64,000 bases of DNA from Chamaecyparis obtusa (GCA_027943335.1 BSBK01002080.1:1120001-1184000), one strand, 5' to 3'. Counted from the stretch's first letter, positions 1 to 12,924 are shown. Notes: a model not told the origin generated them from the sequence alone. Numbers and translations: made by a program.

Positions 1-1148
1 AAGCTGGAAGAACTGAAAATAGAAAAGGAATCTACAGTTCAAATTGAAGATTGTGATGATAATTTGGAAAAAGAAAATGGGATCCTTAAACATGAATTAA
101 AGATAGTGAATCTAAAGTTGAGTTTGAAATATGGAAATAACAAGAATGAAAATCTAAAATCTGAGAATGAAAATCTGAAATCTGAGAAAGAAGATCTAAA
201 GTCTAAACTTTGTAAAGCGACATCTGAAATTGAGAAAACCAAATTGCAGTATGCTGAAATTGAAAAATACAATACAATTGTGAAAGGTAAATTGACTCAG
301 TCTAAGAAATAACTTGAGAGACTATATTCTACTAGTGAGAAGATTGATGAACAAATGTCTTATCAAAAGCCATTCTATGATAAAACTAGTCTTGGATTTA
401 ACTCATTCAAGGTAAGTGAAGAAAGTAAGGAACCAGATTTGAAAGTTTCTAAAAACATAGAAGAAAATAAATTTGATGAAGCTGACAAATATGAGGATAT
501 GCTTAAAGAAGAACAACCACCTAAGCAAGAAGAATCACCTAAAGGTATGCAGAGAGAATTTAAAGGTAGATGTTTTGCATGTAATACTTTTGGTCATATG
601 AAGAAAGATTGTATAGGTAAGCAATCCAAACCTCTTAATGGTTATTGTTATAATTTTCATGGTTTTGGACATAGAGCTATTGAATATAGGAAGCCTAAAT
701 TTAATGAGAATAATAATAGTAGTATAATGTTTAGAGATACTAACCATGCAAATAATAAACCTACGGAAGATATGAATAGAAGAAATGGAGTAGTATGTTA
801 TAGATGCAACAAGGTTGGACACATTGCCAGGAATTGCAGATCATAAATCAACTAGACTAGACCAAGATATGGGAATGTAATGGAGTAGTTTGTCAAATAT
901 GCAACAAATTTGGTCATACAACAAGGTTTTACAGAATAAACAATATGAGAAACCCTAATCCTAGAAGTCATGCAAGGAGAAATGAGAATGCAAGCAACAG
1001 TCAAGGAGGTTATTGTAGTAATTCAGAAGAAGTGAAGTTCTTTAAATCCATAGATCAAGGAGACATGTTCAACATTGAAGGTAATCAGAAAGGTGAAGTA
1101 TCAAATGGTAAGAGTGAATCTCTTCCTAACCCATCTCAAAGTACTTAA
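1..1148 (+). pseudogene. A ORF1: coiled-coil protein with four CCHC-type zinc knuckles (partial, broken)
   Basis: The reading frame is open from base 1, so the N-terminus is missing. The first ~100 residues are charged coiled coil containing a heptad repeated three times (ENENLKS type, nt ~148-207). Four knuckles follow: 571-612 (CFACNTFGHMKKDC, intact), 646-687 (second Cys replaced by His, last Cys by Tyr), 796-837 (CYRCNKVGHIARNC, intact) and 891-932 (last Cys replaced by Tyr). TAA stops lie at 310-312 and 844-846, and the frame shifts near 846, after which coding continues to 1148. Zinc knuckles of this kind bind RNA in Gag proteins. The layout matches ORF1 of element D, so I infer a Gag-like packaging protein. 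Confidence 0.75.
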
Positions 1149-1315
1149 TTCATGAAGAATGCAGTAGAATAGGAAGTTAGGATAGTGTAGAAATTATTAT
1201 AGGATGAATTGAGTCTTGTGCAGTTAAGATAAGGTAGTATATGATGTAATGATGCTATGGTTAAGAGTGCATGAGCTAATATGAAGTTATGTGAGATCGT
1301 AAGAAGTTTTAAGTT

Positions 1316-2987
1316 TTGCAGGTAAGTAGGAACAACTTTTGGAAAGAAGCAGTGAAAAAATTGAATGCAATGTCAGAATCTTGTGAGATTGAAAGGTTAA
1401 AAGCTTATGATCAGTATTGTTTGATCATTAAAGTGAATACAAGTGTTAAGGAGATCAAATTAGTAGTGATTGAAAGCAGTTTGCAAAGATTTGGTGAAGG
1501 AATTTCATGCTAGATCTATGCAAAGCCCTAAATTGCAGAATTAAGGTATTTCACTAAGCAAATCTATCAGTTAGTGAGAGAATTTGCAGAAGATATGGAT
1601 GTTTCATTAGTTCATAGTATAAGAGATAAAATTAGACCTAAGATTAAAAGGGAACTAGTAGAACCCTTGGAGGAAGACCCTAAATTAGCATTATCATCTG
1701 TACCAGACAAAATCTTACATTTAGAGAATGTTAGAGGATATTTGGGATGTAAACTTGAAACCCTCAATGATAATGCTTTTACTAAAGAGTATGAGAAGCT
1801 ATACAACCAAGATATGTCTTTGAAATTAGGGTTTGAACATTTGAAGGATAACAAAATCATAAAGTATTCACTATAGTATGAATTTGATCATGAAGAATGC
1901 TCTAAGATAATTCTGAGCAGAATACATAATGGAAAGTTTTGGTTAGATGACAAAGTGATAGACATTACAACTAACCTAATTCATGAAGTAACTAGTTTAT
2001 CTAAATCTGGAGTCATACTGTTCAATGAAAAGAATGTGAAGAAAACTATATTGGACAACACTAAATCATCTTACAATGGTAGAGGTATAGTGATTAGCAA
2101 GATTCAACAGGATGATGTTAGGTATTTATGCAAGATCCTAATAGCTACATTTTGTGCTAATTCAAGAGAAGATGACATGGTAGCTGGAATGATTCATGTA
2201 GCCTATTTGATGTGTGTTGATAAAATTCAAGTGGATATGTGTGAGATTTTGAGAATTCAATTATTTGAGAATCTTGATAAGATTAATAAGACTAAGAATT
2301 CACAGTTTAGGTTCTCAACATTGATTACATACATGTTTTTCCATTTGATAAGAAGATTTCCATTTACAATTGGAGATGAATGGAATGACAATAGAACCAC
2401 CATGGATAGAATTAAGAAGGTATATCTAAGATACCCAGTAGAAAAAGTCAATGAAAGTGCAACTTTGGTAATTAAGACATTTCAAAACTTGATGAAGAAT
2501 AGATCAAGAATCCCTCAGTCAATAGTTGAAAAGTATAAGAATGAGATATGCTTTATGGTTGGCACTGACTTTACATACATTGAAGCAATTAAACCTAGAG
2601 AAGAGTTCATAGACCCTCTTGGCTATGAAATTTTAGAAGTTGAAGCAGAAGAATATGTGAATAGTTTGCTTAAGAGCAAGTTGGATGTACATAGCAAAAA
2701 TCTGGGACTTATGAGGAGAACTTCAACTCCACAAAGTCTATTTAGGAAGAAAAATAGTCAAAGAAGAGAGTGGAAAGTACAATTAAGAAAATTTTCAAGG
2801 GCACAAAAATGATAGAACAAGAATTTATGATTGCAAAGAAGATAGCAATAGCTATTAGAGACATTGGACATAAGGAAGTTTTGTCTATTCCACCCCTATC
2901 ATCAATTGCAGATTAGTTAGTAGACATTCAAAATGTGGTGAAAGTGGAGAAAGTTGAGAAGAAACAAGAAATTAGGAAGTCTACAAG
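1316..2987 (+). pseudogene. A ORF2, N-terminal part: transposon-borne protein of unknown function
   Basis: One reading frame (stops at 1511-1513 and 1874-1876) runs to about 2810. A frameshift then moves it to the frame that continues to the B insertion at 2988. It aligns by eye with D ORF2: an ILSRIH motif near 1910, an FRFS-LITYMFFH block near 2310, and an FMVGTD...EAIKPREEF...PLGYE block near 2550-2630 all have counterparts in D. A diverged FHxxG-type counterpart is in insert I. The pattern resembles the 'putative plant transposon protein' families of plant LTR elements, but that is a recollection not tested here. No catalytic motif was recognised. A CAG/GTAAGT donor-like site lies at 1319-1327. 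Confidence 0.65.
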
Positions 2988-4144
2988 TGTTAGGAATGAA
3001 TGAAAAGTGTTTTGGCAGTCATTCTGTAGCAGTTGTTGCATTCATGACTTGGGTTGTCATTGATGTCAACATAGTGATATTCTGGATTTTAGCAGGAAAG
3101 TAGGTACAGTTTTGTTTTGTGCACATGTTGTATTATAGATTGGCTTTTGCATAGTTGATGGTATGTTCTTCAGTGTGTTATTAACCTATGGTTAACAATG
3201 CAAAAAGAAATTCATTCATTTGTAAGAGTTATGAGCATTTTGGTGAAAGTAGTGTTTAGACAGTGTTTCTGTGTAGCAATGTTCAGAAATCGGAAGATAT
3301 CTCTTAGATGGAATGGAATATGATTTTTCACAATTAAAGGGATTTTGGAGAATCATTAATGATGATGTGGTTCACAACACAAACTTTGAGGATACATTTG
3401 GAGAAAGTTAAAGTAACTGGAAGCTAACAGTTTTATGTGAATTCTGTGTGTAGTGTGTAGAATTTATTATTTTGTAATTGAGGACCGACTCATTTGTAAT
3501 TATTTGAGTTTGGTATATAAGAAGGAATGTTTTACTTATTTTAATGTGTACTATGAAGATTGTGATGTGAATATATGCATAAAGTGAAGAAAATAGATAA
3601 TTCAGTGATGAAGGAAGACTTGTGAGTACAAAGATCTGGAATTGTAATCTTGTGTAGCAGAGAGTGTAGTTTTGGCACAGTGTGAAGGAGGTAATATATT
3701 TCATATTATTCTTTTGAATAATTCTAAGATCTTTTGGATAGTGGGTTCAGAGATCTTGCCTTGAAGCTGTTTGGGTAGTGGGTCCTTTTATCTTCCATAA
3801 ACTCTTAACGGGGTTAGAATCTTTTAACAGGGATTCAAAATCTCCTAATAGGGATTTATATGTACTAAATGTATTTCATAAGACTCCTAAAAGGGTCCAT
3901 CCTCTAAAAAGGAACTTTCATATTAGTGCATCATTTTGTGGGCATCATTCCCACCGGGGTTTACTCTTTTCAAGAGGTTCCCTAGTTAACATATCTTGTG
4001 TTATTGTGCAATTTTGTATGATTATCTTTCTATGGTTGATCAGTACAGTGATTATATTGTTTAAAGCTATTGAATGGATAAATTATCTGATAACTGATTC
4101 ACCCCTCACCTCTCAGTTATCTTGGGGATCTTTACTTTCTAACA
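2988..4144 (+). repeat. 5' LTR of element B
   Basis: It begins TGTT and ends AACA. A TATATAAG box at 3514-3521 probably sets the transcription start, so U3 is about 550 bp. The R/U5 part (about 3750-4140) carries the repeated CCTAAYAGGG-like motifs shared with all copia LTRs in the window, followed by the TTCACCCC...CTCTCAGTTATC end. The partner LTR is at 8707-9867. Confidence 0.93.
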
Positions 4145-4200
4145 ATTGGTATTAGAGCAGTAGGTCCTTGAAAGAAAAGTTTAACAACTTAAGGAGATCC
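4145..4200 (+). promoter_or_regulatory. Primer binding site and leader of element B
   Basis: The sequence TTGGTATTAGAGC directly after the LTR matches the usual plant copia site TGGTATCAGAGC, complementary to the 3' end of initiator tRNA-Met, with one C-to-T change. The following ~45 nt (GTCCTT...AGTTTAACAACTT...GGAGATC) recur after the LTRs of D, E, C' and E2. The Gag ATG at 4201 follows directly. Confidence 0.85.
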
Positions 4201-7200
4201 ATGGTGAATTTCAGAAAAGAAAGCCCTAAGTTTGATGGAGTAAATTTTGACAGTTGGAAAGAAAAGATGAAGACACATCTATTGTGTTTAGGACCAAGTT
4301 ATTGGTTGATTACAAAGAATGAGAAGACTATCATTGAGGAAGACAATCTAGATGCAGGAACTAAAGATGAACTAGATCTATTCATGTGTAACATACTTGC
4401 AAGAGAAGCACTTTTATCAGCACTACTGGAGAATGAATATAGTCAGGTAAGATGTTTGAAAACATCTCATGCAATTTGGAAAGCTTTACATTCTACTTTT
4501 GAAGGTGATGAACATGTAAAGAAGGCTAGATTACATAATTGGATTTGTGCATTTGAAGATATCAGAATGATGGAAGATGAATCTATTAGAAGTTATATTA
4601 GTAGAATGTCTGAGATTGTGATAGGAATAAAGTCTTGTGGAGGTGATAAGAAAGAGAATAAAGTGATATGGAAAATTCTAAGAACTTTGACACCAGTATT
4701 CAAGCAGACAACACAGATGATTGAACAAGTGATACCTTGTACATCAAAATTTTCAAGAGAGACTCTTCTTGGAAGATTAGAAACAACAGAGATGAACTTG
4801 AGATTATCAGGATAGCTACCTAGAATGGAAACAACATTCAATGCTCTTAGCATTAGACCTACAAGAAGTACTAGTGTGAATGGAGATTATGCCAGTAGTA
4901 GTAGATCTGAAGAAGATAAGAAGATTGAAGAAGGTATTGCATTACTTGTAAAAAGAGAACCAGATGGTAAGAAAATCTTTAAATGTTGGACTTGTCAAGA
5001 ATATGGTCATTTTGCATCTAAATGTCCTAAAAGAGTTAAGAAGTATAGAAGCAACTTTAAACCTAGGAGATCTAAAGAATGTTATTATGCAAATGATGAA
5101 GATTTTGAAGCAGGAATTGAAAAACATTTAAGTGACAGTGATAATGATAACTTTGAGGAAATAGGATTTGTAGCAATTAAAGAAGAAAGTTCTGAATCTA
5201 ATAAAAGGGAAGAAAAAGCATTAGTTTCACAAGTTGAAAAGAAATCTGATTAGATTATAGACAGTGGTTGTTCACATCATATGACTGGAGATAAAAGAAA
5301 GTTTGTTAAGTTAGATAATTATGATGGAGGAATTGTTAGGGTTGGTAACAATGTACCTTGTTTGATTAAGGGTATAGGATCTATTACTCTTGATGGAAAG
5401 ACTAACACTGATGATGTTTACTTTGTTGATGGACTAAGACATAATCTACTAAGTGTTGGACAATTGGCTGATAAGGGTTATCAAGTTTGGTTTTCTGAGA
5501 AAACTTGTGTGATAAAAGATAAAGATGGAAATCTGATTGGAAAAGGATCCAGAACTAGAGGTAATGTATTTCAGTTGAATCCCACTGAGATGACATGTTT
5601 GATAACTAGGATTGATGATAGTTGGTTATGGCATAAAAGGTTTTGTCATATAAACTTTGATAATATTGTCAAGGTGAGCACTACACATGCGGTAAGAGAT
5701 TTACCTAGAATTATGAAACCTACTAACATGATTTGCAAAGAATGTATGATGGTAAAGCAAAAAAGGAGTTCATTTCCCAATAAGAAGTTCACATTGGTAG
5801 AGAAGTTGGAGATTGTTCATACAGACTTGAGTGGTCTTACTAGGACTAGAGGATTCTATGGTGAAAGGTATTTTATGATTCTTGTTGATGATTTTATAAG
5901 AATGATGTGGATTGCATTTTTGAAAGAAAAATCTGAAGCATTTGATAAGTTTAAGATCATGAAAAGAAAAATTGAGAATGAATCTAGAATGAAGATTAAG
6001 TGTCTAAGATTTGATAGAGGTGGTGAATTTACATCTAGAGAGTTTAACACTTTTTGTGAAATGAATGGCATTAAGAGACAACTTTCAGCCCCTAGAACAC
6101 CAGAACAAAATGGTATTACAGAAAGAAGAAATAGGTCAATAACTGAAGCGGCAAGAGCTATGTTGTTTGAAAATGATTTGGCTAAAACTTTTTGGAGAGA
6201 AGTAGTGAACACATCAGTATACACTATGAACAAAGTACAAATTAGAGCAGATACAAACAAGACACCTTATGAATTATGGTTTGGACATACACCCTCAGTT
6301 AAGTATTTTAGAATTTTTGGAAGTAAATGTTATATAAAGAGAGATGATGATATAGGAAAGTTTGATCCTAGAAGTGATGAAGGAATATTTCTTGGATATT
6401 CTTTAAAAAGCAAAGCATATAGATGTTATAATAAAAGAACTAAGACTATTGTTGAAAGTGCAAATGTAAAAGTTGATGAGAAGTTTAAAATTTAGGAAAG
6501 AATGCTTGATTATGAATCTGATGGAGAAGCACAACCTCAGCCTAACATTGAAAATGAAGAATTATTTTTTGAAACTAATAGTGATTTGTTGAATGAAAGT
6601 CATGCTGAAGAAGATAGAGAAGAAAATAAAGAAGAAAATAGAGAAGAAAATAGAGAAGAAAGTAGAGAAGAATCTATAGTCAGAACAAGATTAGTAACTA
6701 TGACACCTAACAGGTATACTTCAAGACATCACCCTGTTGAGCAAGTTATTGGAAGTTTAGATAGAGGAGTTTTGACTCGAAATAAGGTACATTTATGTTT
6801 GATTTCTCAAATTGAACCTAAGACTACTAATGAAGCTTGTGAAGATGAACATTGGATCAATGCTATGAAAGAAGAACTAGAGTAGATTGAAAAAAAAAAG
6901 ACATGGGAATTGGTCCCTAGACCTGAAGACAAGAATGTGATTGGAACAAAGTGGGTATTCAGAAACAAGATGAATGAACAAGGAGAAGTGACAAGAAACA
7001 AAGCAAGATTGGTATGTAAAGGATATTCACAACAAGAAGGAATTGACTATGAAGAACCTTTTGCACCTGTGGCCAGACTTGAAGTAGTGAGAATGTTTCT
7101 AGCATATGCAACTTACAAGAGATTCAGAGTGTATCAGATGGATGTGAAGTCAATATTTTTGAATGGTGAATTGGAAGAAGAAGTCTACATTGAGAAGCCT

Positions 7201-8352
7201 GAAAGTTTTCCTTTGACACAAGAAGGAGATATGGTATGTAAGTTAAAGAAAGCTTTATATGGATTAAAACAAGCACCTAGAACCTGGTATGCAAGATTGG
7301 ATAAGTATTTATTGAAATTGGGAATTATAAAATGAACAACAGATAGAAACTTATACACAAAAGAAATTGAGAATGGAATTTTGGTTATAGTTATATTTGT
7401 TGATGATATTATCTTTGGAGGAGAAGATGAAGCTAGTGACAAATTTGTAGATGAAATGAAGACTGAATTTGAGATGAGCATGATTGGAGAAATGAAATAC
7501 TTTTTGGGATTACAGATAACACAAAGCAAGGAAGGTATATTTGTAAGTCAAACTAAGTATTAAAATGAATTATTAAAAATATTTGGAATGGAAGATTCTA
7601 AACCTGTTGGAACACCTATCGTAACTAGACATAAGTTATCTAGCAAAGATGAGACACCAGCAGTTCAGTAGAAAAAGTACAGATCTATGATTGGAGGATT
7701 GTAGTACTTGACACATAGAAGACCTAATATAGCACATTCAGTGGGGATTGTAGCAAGATTTCAAGTAGAACCTAGAGAATCACATTATGTAGTAGTAAAG
7801 AGGATACTAAGATATCTGAAAGGAACAATGGATTATGGATTATGGTATGAGAATTCTGATGATTTTACCTTATGTGCCTATACTGATGTAGATTAGGGAG
7901 GTAGCGTTGATGACAAGAAAAGCACCAGTGGTGGAGCCTTTTTTCTTGGAGGTAAATTGGTCTCTTGGCTAAGTAAGAAGAAGAATTGTACTTCACAAAG
8001 CATAGCAGAAGCAGAATATGTTGCAGCAGCAAATAATTGTAATCAGATTATTTGGATGAAGTAGATGTTGAAAGATATTGGAATAAATTTTGATGAGCTT
8101 GTTGTTATACATTGTGATAACACAAATACAGTGAGTATGTCAAAAAATCCTGTTTTACATTCTAAGACTAAACATATTGAGATCAAGTATCATGTTGTAA
8201 GAGAGAAAGTTGCAGAAAAAGAAGTAAGATTGGAGTACATAAGTACAAAGGAGCAGATAGCAGATATATTTACAAAGCCTTTACCTAAGGATACATTTGT
8301 GTATCTGAGAGGTATGCTTGGGGTTATGCCCCAACCTATTTTTGAGAATTGA
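4201..8352 (+). pseudogene. B gag-pol polyprotein, single frame with ten nonsense codons
   Basis: ATG 4201 to TGA 8350-8352 is one uninterrupted frame of 1,384 codons with no frameshift. Premature stops are at 4813, 5251, 6493, 6883, 7669, 7702, 7894, 8062 (all TAG), 7333 (TGA) and 7561 (TAA). Gag has one CCHC knuckle (CWTCQEYGHFASKC, 4984-5025). Protease starts at the DSG motif (5260-5268). Integrase has the His/Cys zinc site (from ~5630) and the D-D-E residues, the last in EQNGITERRNR. RT has FVDDIIFGG at 7396-7422, and RNase H ends in KPLPKDTF. An E-rich tandem repeat (about 6607-6675) separates IN from RT. All catalytic motifs remain, so decay is by point nonsense changes only. Confidence 0.93.
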
Positions 8353-8706
8353 CGCAGATGATTGCATCCATCTAGTGGTATATGAGCCCTATCTTTCTTT
8401 TGGATTGGATGTTGGAACTTCCTCTATGGGGGAGTTTATGAGCTGAGTCATGAGGACTCTTGTTATTGTATTTTTCTAAAAAGTGTCTTTTGACATTAAG
8501 TTGTTGTTGAATTAGTGATGGAATTTCTATCATTGATGTCAATGGGGGAGAGATATACATGAAAAACATTGTGGATTGTATGAGAGAGCTGAATAGGAAA
8601 ACAGAGCAAGATTTGATTTGATATTTTGCAGTGATGTTGCAGTATTGGATTTTTGGAACATTGGATGTTTTTCATCTATGTTGCCATCAATGCTAATGGG
8701 GGAGAT
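8353..8706 (+). promoter_or_regulatory. 3' UTR of B with two polypurine-like tracts and a hairpin arm
   Basis: There is no coding sequence. The functional polypurine tract is the G-rich AATGGGGGAGA ending at 8706, next to the 3' LTR. A second CATTGATGTCAATGGGGGAG copy lies at about 8532-8550. The 17-nt stretch at 8676-8692 is complementary in 16 of 17 positions to 8780-8796 inside the LTR (see findings). Confidence 0.8.
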
Positions 8707-9867
8707 TGTTAGGAATGAATGCTAAGTGTTTTGGTAGTCATTCTATAGCAGTTGTTGTTGCATTCATGACTTGGATTGTCATTGATGTCAACATAGTGAT
8801 ATTCTAGATTTTAGCAGGAAATTAGGTACAGTTTTGTTTTGTGCACATGTTGTATTTTAGATTGGCTTTTGGATAGTTGATGGTATGTTCTTTGGTGTGT
8901 TATTAACCTATGGTTAATAGTGCAAAAAGAAATTCATTCATTTGTAAGAGTTATGAGCATTTTGGTGAAAGTAGTGTTTAGACAGTGTTTCTGTGTAGCG
9001 ATGTTCAGAAATCGGAGGATATCTCTTAGCTGGGATGGAATCTGATTTTGTGTAGTTAAAGGGATGTTGGATACTCATTAATGATGATGTGGTTCATAGT
9101 GAAAACTTTGAGGATATGTTTGGAGAAATTTACAGTAACTGGAAGTCGACAATTTTATGTGAATTCTGTGTGTAGCATGTAGAATTTATTATTTTGTAAT
9201 TAAGGACCAACTCATTTGTAATTATTTGAGTTTGGTATATAAGAAGGAATTTTTTCCTTATTTTAATGTGTACCATGAAGATTGTGATGCGAATATATGC
9301 ATAAAGTGAAGAAAAGAGCTAATTCAATGATGAAGGAAGACTTGTGAGTACAGAGATCTAGAATTGTGATCTTGTGTAGCAGAGAGTGCAGTTTTGGCAC
9401 AGTGTGAAGGAGGTAATATATTTCATATTATTCTATTGAATAATTTTAAGATCTTTTGGGCAGTGGGTTCAGAGATCTTGCCTTGAAGCTGTTTGGGCAG
9501 TGGGTCCTTTTGTCTTCCATAAACTCTTAACCGGGTTAGAATCTTTTAACAGGGATTCAAAATCTCCTAACAGGGATTTATATGTACTGAATGTATTTCA
9601 TAAGACTCCTAATAGGGTCCATCCTCTAACAAGGAACTTTCATATTAGTGCATCATTTTGTGGGCATCATTCCCACCGGGGTTTACTCTTTTCAAGAGGT
9701 TCCCTAGTTAACATATCTTGTGTTATTGTGCAATTGTGTATGATTATCTTTCTATGGTTGATCAGTATATTGATTATATTGTTTAAAGCTATTGAATGGA
9801 TAAATTATCTGATAACTGATTCACCGCCCCCCCTCTTAGTTATCTTGGGGATCTTTACTTTCTAACA
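8707..9867 (+). repeat. 3' LTR of element B
   Basis: It is the partner of 2988-4144, 1,161 bp long, with the same terminal sequences and a TATATAAG box at 9236-9243. It is followed directly by the ACAAG duplication and by ORF2 of element A. Confidence 0.93.
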
Positions 9868-11592
9868 ACAAGATCATCCTCAACTCCACCGGGTAAAAGA
9901 GTGAAAGAAATTGCCAGTGGACTAGGTAAAAGGAAAAGAATAGTAGTAGCCCCAGTACAAAGGAAAATAGATGAAATCAAAGATGATGAAGATATTCAAG
10001 TGAAAAAGAAGACATGGAAACCAATGATTGAGAAGGTAAATGAACAAATTATTAATGTTGGAGATTTTTCAAAGATGAACAAGTATTATGAACTTTATAA
10101 CTATTCAGAAAGATTAAACTTGGAGAATGTAGTTGTGAGACATATGATCCTAGTAGATAAGAAGTTTGATACAATCAAAGGAAATATATCTGATGATCTA
10201 TTTGAGAAGCTAGTTAACAGGAAAAAGAGAGAAACTAAAGAAGATAACAAAATTAGAGAAAATTTTGTGAGAAAACTATGTGATGTCAGAGATGAAGATC
10301 ATTATAAAGAAATTATGAAAAAACTTGGTACTCATCTCAGAACAAAAAGAAGAACCCTTCAGATAATGAGAGGTAAATATGAAGAGATAAACAAAGAAAC
10401 TGAGCAAGCAATAGTAAAGGTAATGACACCAAGTGTAGTAGCAGATCAAGCTAAGGAAGCTGAGCATCAGAAGAGTCCCTCTCCACCATCAATTAACATT
10501 GAAGATGAATTAATGCATGTGGAAGGAACTAAGATCACATTGGATAGTGATGATAATCCTTTTAGTAACCTTGAGAACATTGTTGACAATTCAGCTCTAG
10601 AAGAACATGAAAGATCAATTGAAGAAGGAAAGAAAGAAACAAGGAAAGAAGAAGAAAATAAAATAGAAAATCAAGAAAGTACAGAGATTCAAGGATAGAA
10701 AGAAGAACCTAGCAAAGAGGAAATTAGTCCTACACCTAATATTGCAACAAAGAAACCATAGATTGAATTGATTTTTGAAATCTTTGGGAAAGAAGTTGAT
10801 GATGATGATCAAATGGAGTTGATCACATCCCTAAACAAGATAATTGGAAAGAATAAGAAGGTAAAAAGCCTTGAAGGATCATTGCTGGAAATAACAGAAA
10901 AGTTATAGAGTGTTGTGACTAACCACATAGCAGAGGTAGATCCACTAGAAAGAGCTAGAGAAGTTATGAAAGCATTTGATAATGAGTTCACTAACTTATC
11001 AGATATAGCTACAGTGAAGGCTTAGGCAGCCTATGAGGCCAAAACATTTCATGATATAAGTCTGAATATCAGAAATGATATTATAAATTTGGATGTATGT
11101 ATAAAAGATCTTAGAAGGAATTTGGATAGAGGTAAAACTTACATTCAGTGTACAAAATCTGAAAATCATGTTTCAGAAGTGGTTGAGAAGATTAAGGCTG
11201 AAGAGGCAGAAATTTAGTTAGAGGTAAATCTTTTAGCTAGCCCTAATATGAAATTTTTTGATGTTGAGAAAAGAATAAGAAAAATGTATGATGAAATAAG
11301 GATTCTTAATGATGAAAAAGACAAGAAATTGAGAAGATTCACTCTTCTTAGAGAGCACATTTCAGTAAAGATTGGCATAGTTGAAGGATAATTGGAAGAA
11401 TGTCTTTCATCCAAGACATCCTATGAGAAGTTCCACTTTGCAAACCTTTGTGCATGTGAGATCACATCTTATGGTCTATGTGAACTCCTCAATGTTTCAG
11501 ACATAGTAAAGAAGGCATGGGAGAAGGAGATAGAGAACATTAAAGTGAACTTTGCAGATTGTGTTGCAAGCCTACCAGCTCTGCAATTTTGA
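9868..11592 (+). pseudogene. A ORF2, C-terminal part
   Basis: This continues the frame cut at 2987 by B. It has a lysine-rich linker (SSTPPGKRVKE region) and then a helical domain that aligns by eye with D ORF2 (32661-33060). Shared features are an IREN/IREK stretch, LRTKRRTLQIM versus LWTKTRTLHIM, and YEEINKE versus YELVAKE. An acidic, charged tail follows. In-frame stops are TAG at 10696, 10759, 10906, 11023 and 11215, and TAA at 11389. The final TGA at 11590 may be the natural end. With the N-terminal part this is about 1,100 codons. No enzyme motif was found. Confidence 0.65.
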
Positions 11593-11853
11593 ATCAAGGT
11601 AAACATTTTTTTTGAGATCACAATTTTTGACACCCTTTTTGTCATTGTTGTCAAAGGGGAAGTGATACCATAGTAGAAAATTGATATATGTTAAGAAATT
11701 ATATTCCTAGGGGGAGTATAGAATATAGATAAGATATATGGAGTTATAAGGACAGTGAAGATATATTTTTGTTATGGCCACAATTTTGAGTTTTGAAGTT
11801 TTGAGACTTAGCCAATTTTCTCATATGTTGCCACCAATGACAATGGGGGATAT
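11593..11853 (+). promoter_or_regulatory. 3' UTR and polypurine tract of element A
   Basis: No coding sequence is visible. The tract CAATGGGGGATAT ends at 11853, next to the LTR. An upstream copy, CATTGTTGTCAAAGGGGAAG, is at 11643-11662. The hairpin arm at 11822-11843 pairs with 11888-11908 in the LTR (19 of 21 positions plus one bulge). Confidence 0.75.
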
Positions 11854-12924
11854 TGTTGGCAATTTGGCTGAGTTAGATATCTAGATGTTGTCATTATGGA
11901 AACATATGATCTACATGAAGACCACATATGATAGAGAGCAAGTATGATAGAGTGCAGAGAAAATTTTTCTAAGTATGTGCAGTATTTTTCCAATGTAACC
12001 CGAGATAGTTTTGATTGGTGACGTCGATTGAAGTAAGTTCAGTGTTTTCACACTTGAAGATAGATACTATGATGCATATTGAAGACTCACCTAAGGGTGC
12101 AAGTCTGTATGACATGTATAGAAGAAGTTATTACAGTATTACCAGAGATAGAGTTGAAGCTGACAGGATAAAGAAAGAAGACAAAACAAGTAAAGAGTTA
12201 AGGAATTATTTTGTTTATCAAAATAATCTCTTAATAATATAAAGGGATGACATTCTAGATGTTAACCCTTGGGTAAAAATGTATTTTGTAAAGTTCTTTA
12301 TGTTTAGTAAAGCTGACTGTAACAGTTATTAGTCCTAATAACTTGTATAAATGTAAGGCATATGTAATGCGAAGTAGAAGAGTTGTAAAAAGTGAAAAAG
12401 TAAGAATAACATATGTATGCAAAATATATTGATGTGAAGTTGTATATGTGAAAGATCAGAATAGGAAAGCTATTCGGCAACAGTGAAAGGTTATGCACCT
12501 TACGCTTTTGTAATCATATACTATTGTACATTACTTGTTTGGGCAGTGGGCTCATCTTGTAATTATTTTGTATTCTACCAACTCTTAGTAGAGTTGAGGC
12601 TTCTAACAAGGCCTAAAGTCCCTTAATCAGGACTGAGACACTATATGTATGTAATAGGCTCCTAATAGGGTCAACATCCTTAACAAGATACTTTTGATTA
12701 GTGGATCTTTGTGGGTACCATCCCCACTAGGGTTTTCCCTTGGCTAGGGTTTCCTCGAGAATAAATAATGTGTTATGAGTTCATTTTCTTTATTGCTATG
12801 CATGTTATTTAGTTTACTCTTTTATGCATGTATCAAGTTAATCTATTATATCCATAATTGGGAAAAAGTGAAAGTTTGTAGAATAATGATTCACCCCCCC
12901 TCTTAGTATTCCATATTTCTAACA
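11854..12924 (+). repeat. 3' LTR of element A
   Basis: It starts TGTTGGCAATTTGG after the polypurine tract and ends CATATTTCTAACA, 1,071 bp. A TATAAATG box lies near 12346, and the R/U5 portion has the common CTAAYAGGG/CTAACAAGG repeats and a TTCACCCCCCCTCTTAGT end. Copia RT coding sequence of element C resumes immediately at 12925, marking the insertion point. Confidence 0.9.

Larger units (their letters stand above)
2988..9867 (+). mobile_element. Element B: nearly full-length Ty1/copia retrotransposon, TSD ACAAG
   Basis: Two ~1.16-kb LTRs (2988-4144 and 8707-9867), both starting TGTTAGGAATGAATG and ending CTTTCTAACA, flank one pol-bearing internal region. The duplications ACAAG at 2983-2987 and 9868-9872 match exactly. 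A primer site related to initiator tRNA-Met follows the 5' LTR, and a GGGGGAG tract precedes the 3' LTR. Domain order Gag, PR, IN, RT, RNase H defines Ty1/copia. In the first ~130 bp the LTRs differ at roughly eight positions, so the insertion is not recent. It interrupts ORF2 of element A. Confidence 0.95.
1..12924 (+). mobile_element. Element A: non-autonomous copia-type LTR retrotransposon (5' end off window), interrupted by B
   Basis: The segments 1-2987 and 9868-12924 are one element split by B (2988-9867). Removing B and one copy of the ACAAG duplication restores a continuous ORF2 reading frame. Visible parts are the C-terminal portion of a coiled-coil/zinc-knuckle ORF1, a long ORF2, a polypurine tract and a 3' LTR (11854-12924, TGTTGG...AACA). 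I see no protease, integrase or reverse transcriptase, so it probably depended on enzymes from another element. It sits inside the RT gene of copia element C, which resumes at 12925. The expected right-hand TSD is TTATG (12925-12929), but its partner is outside the window. Confidence 0.85.

Noticed and set aside
3778..4155. Plus-strand frames at 3778-4155 and 9500-9865 that look like a conserved short protein.
   Set aside because: They fall in the R/U5 part of the two B LTRs and are alike because the LTRs are alike; no protein family is evident.
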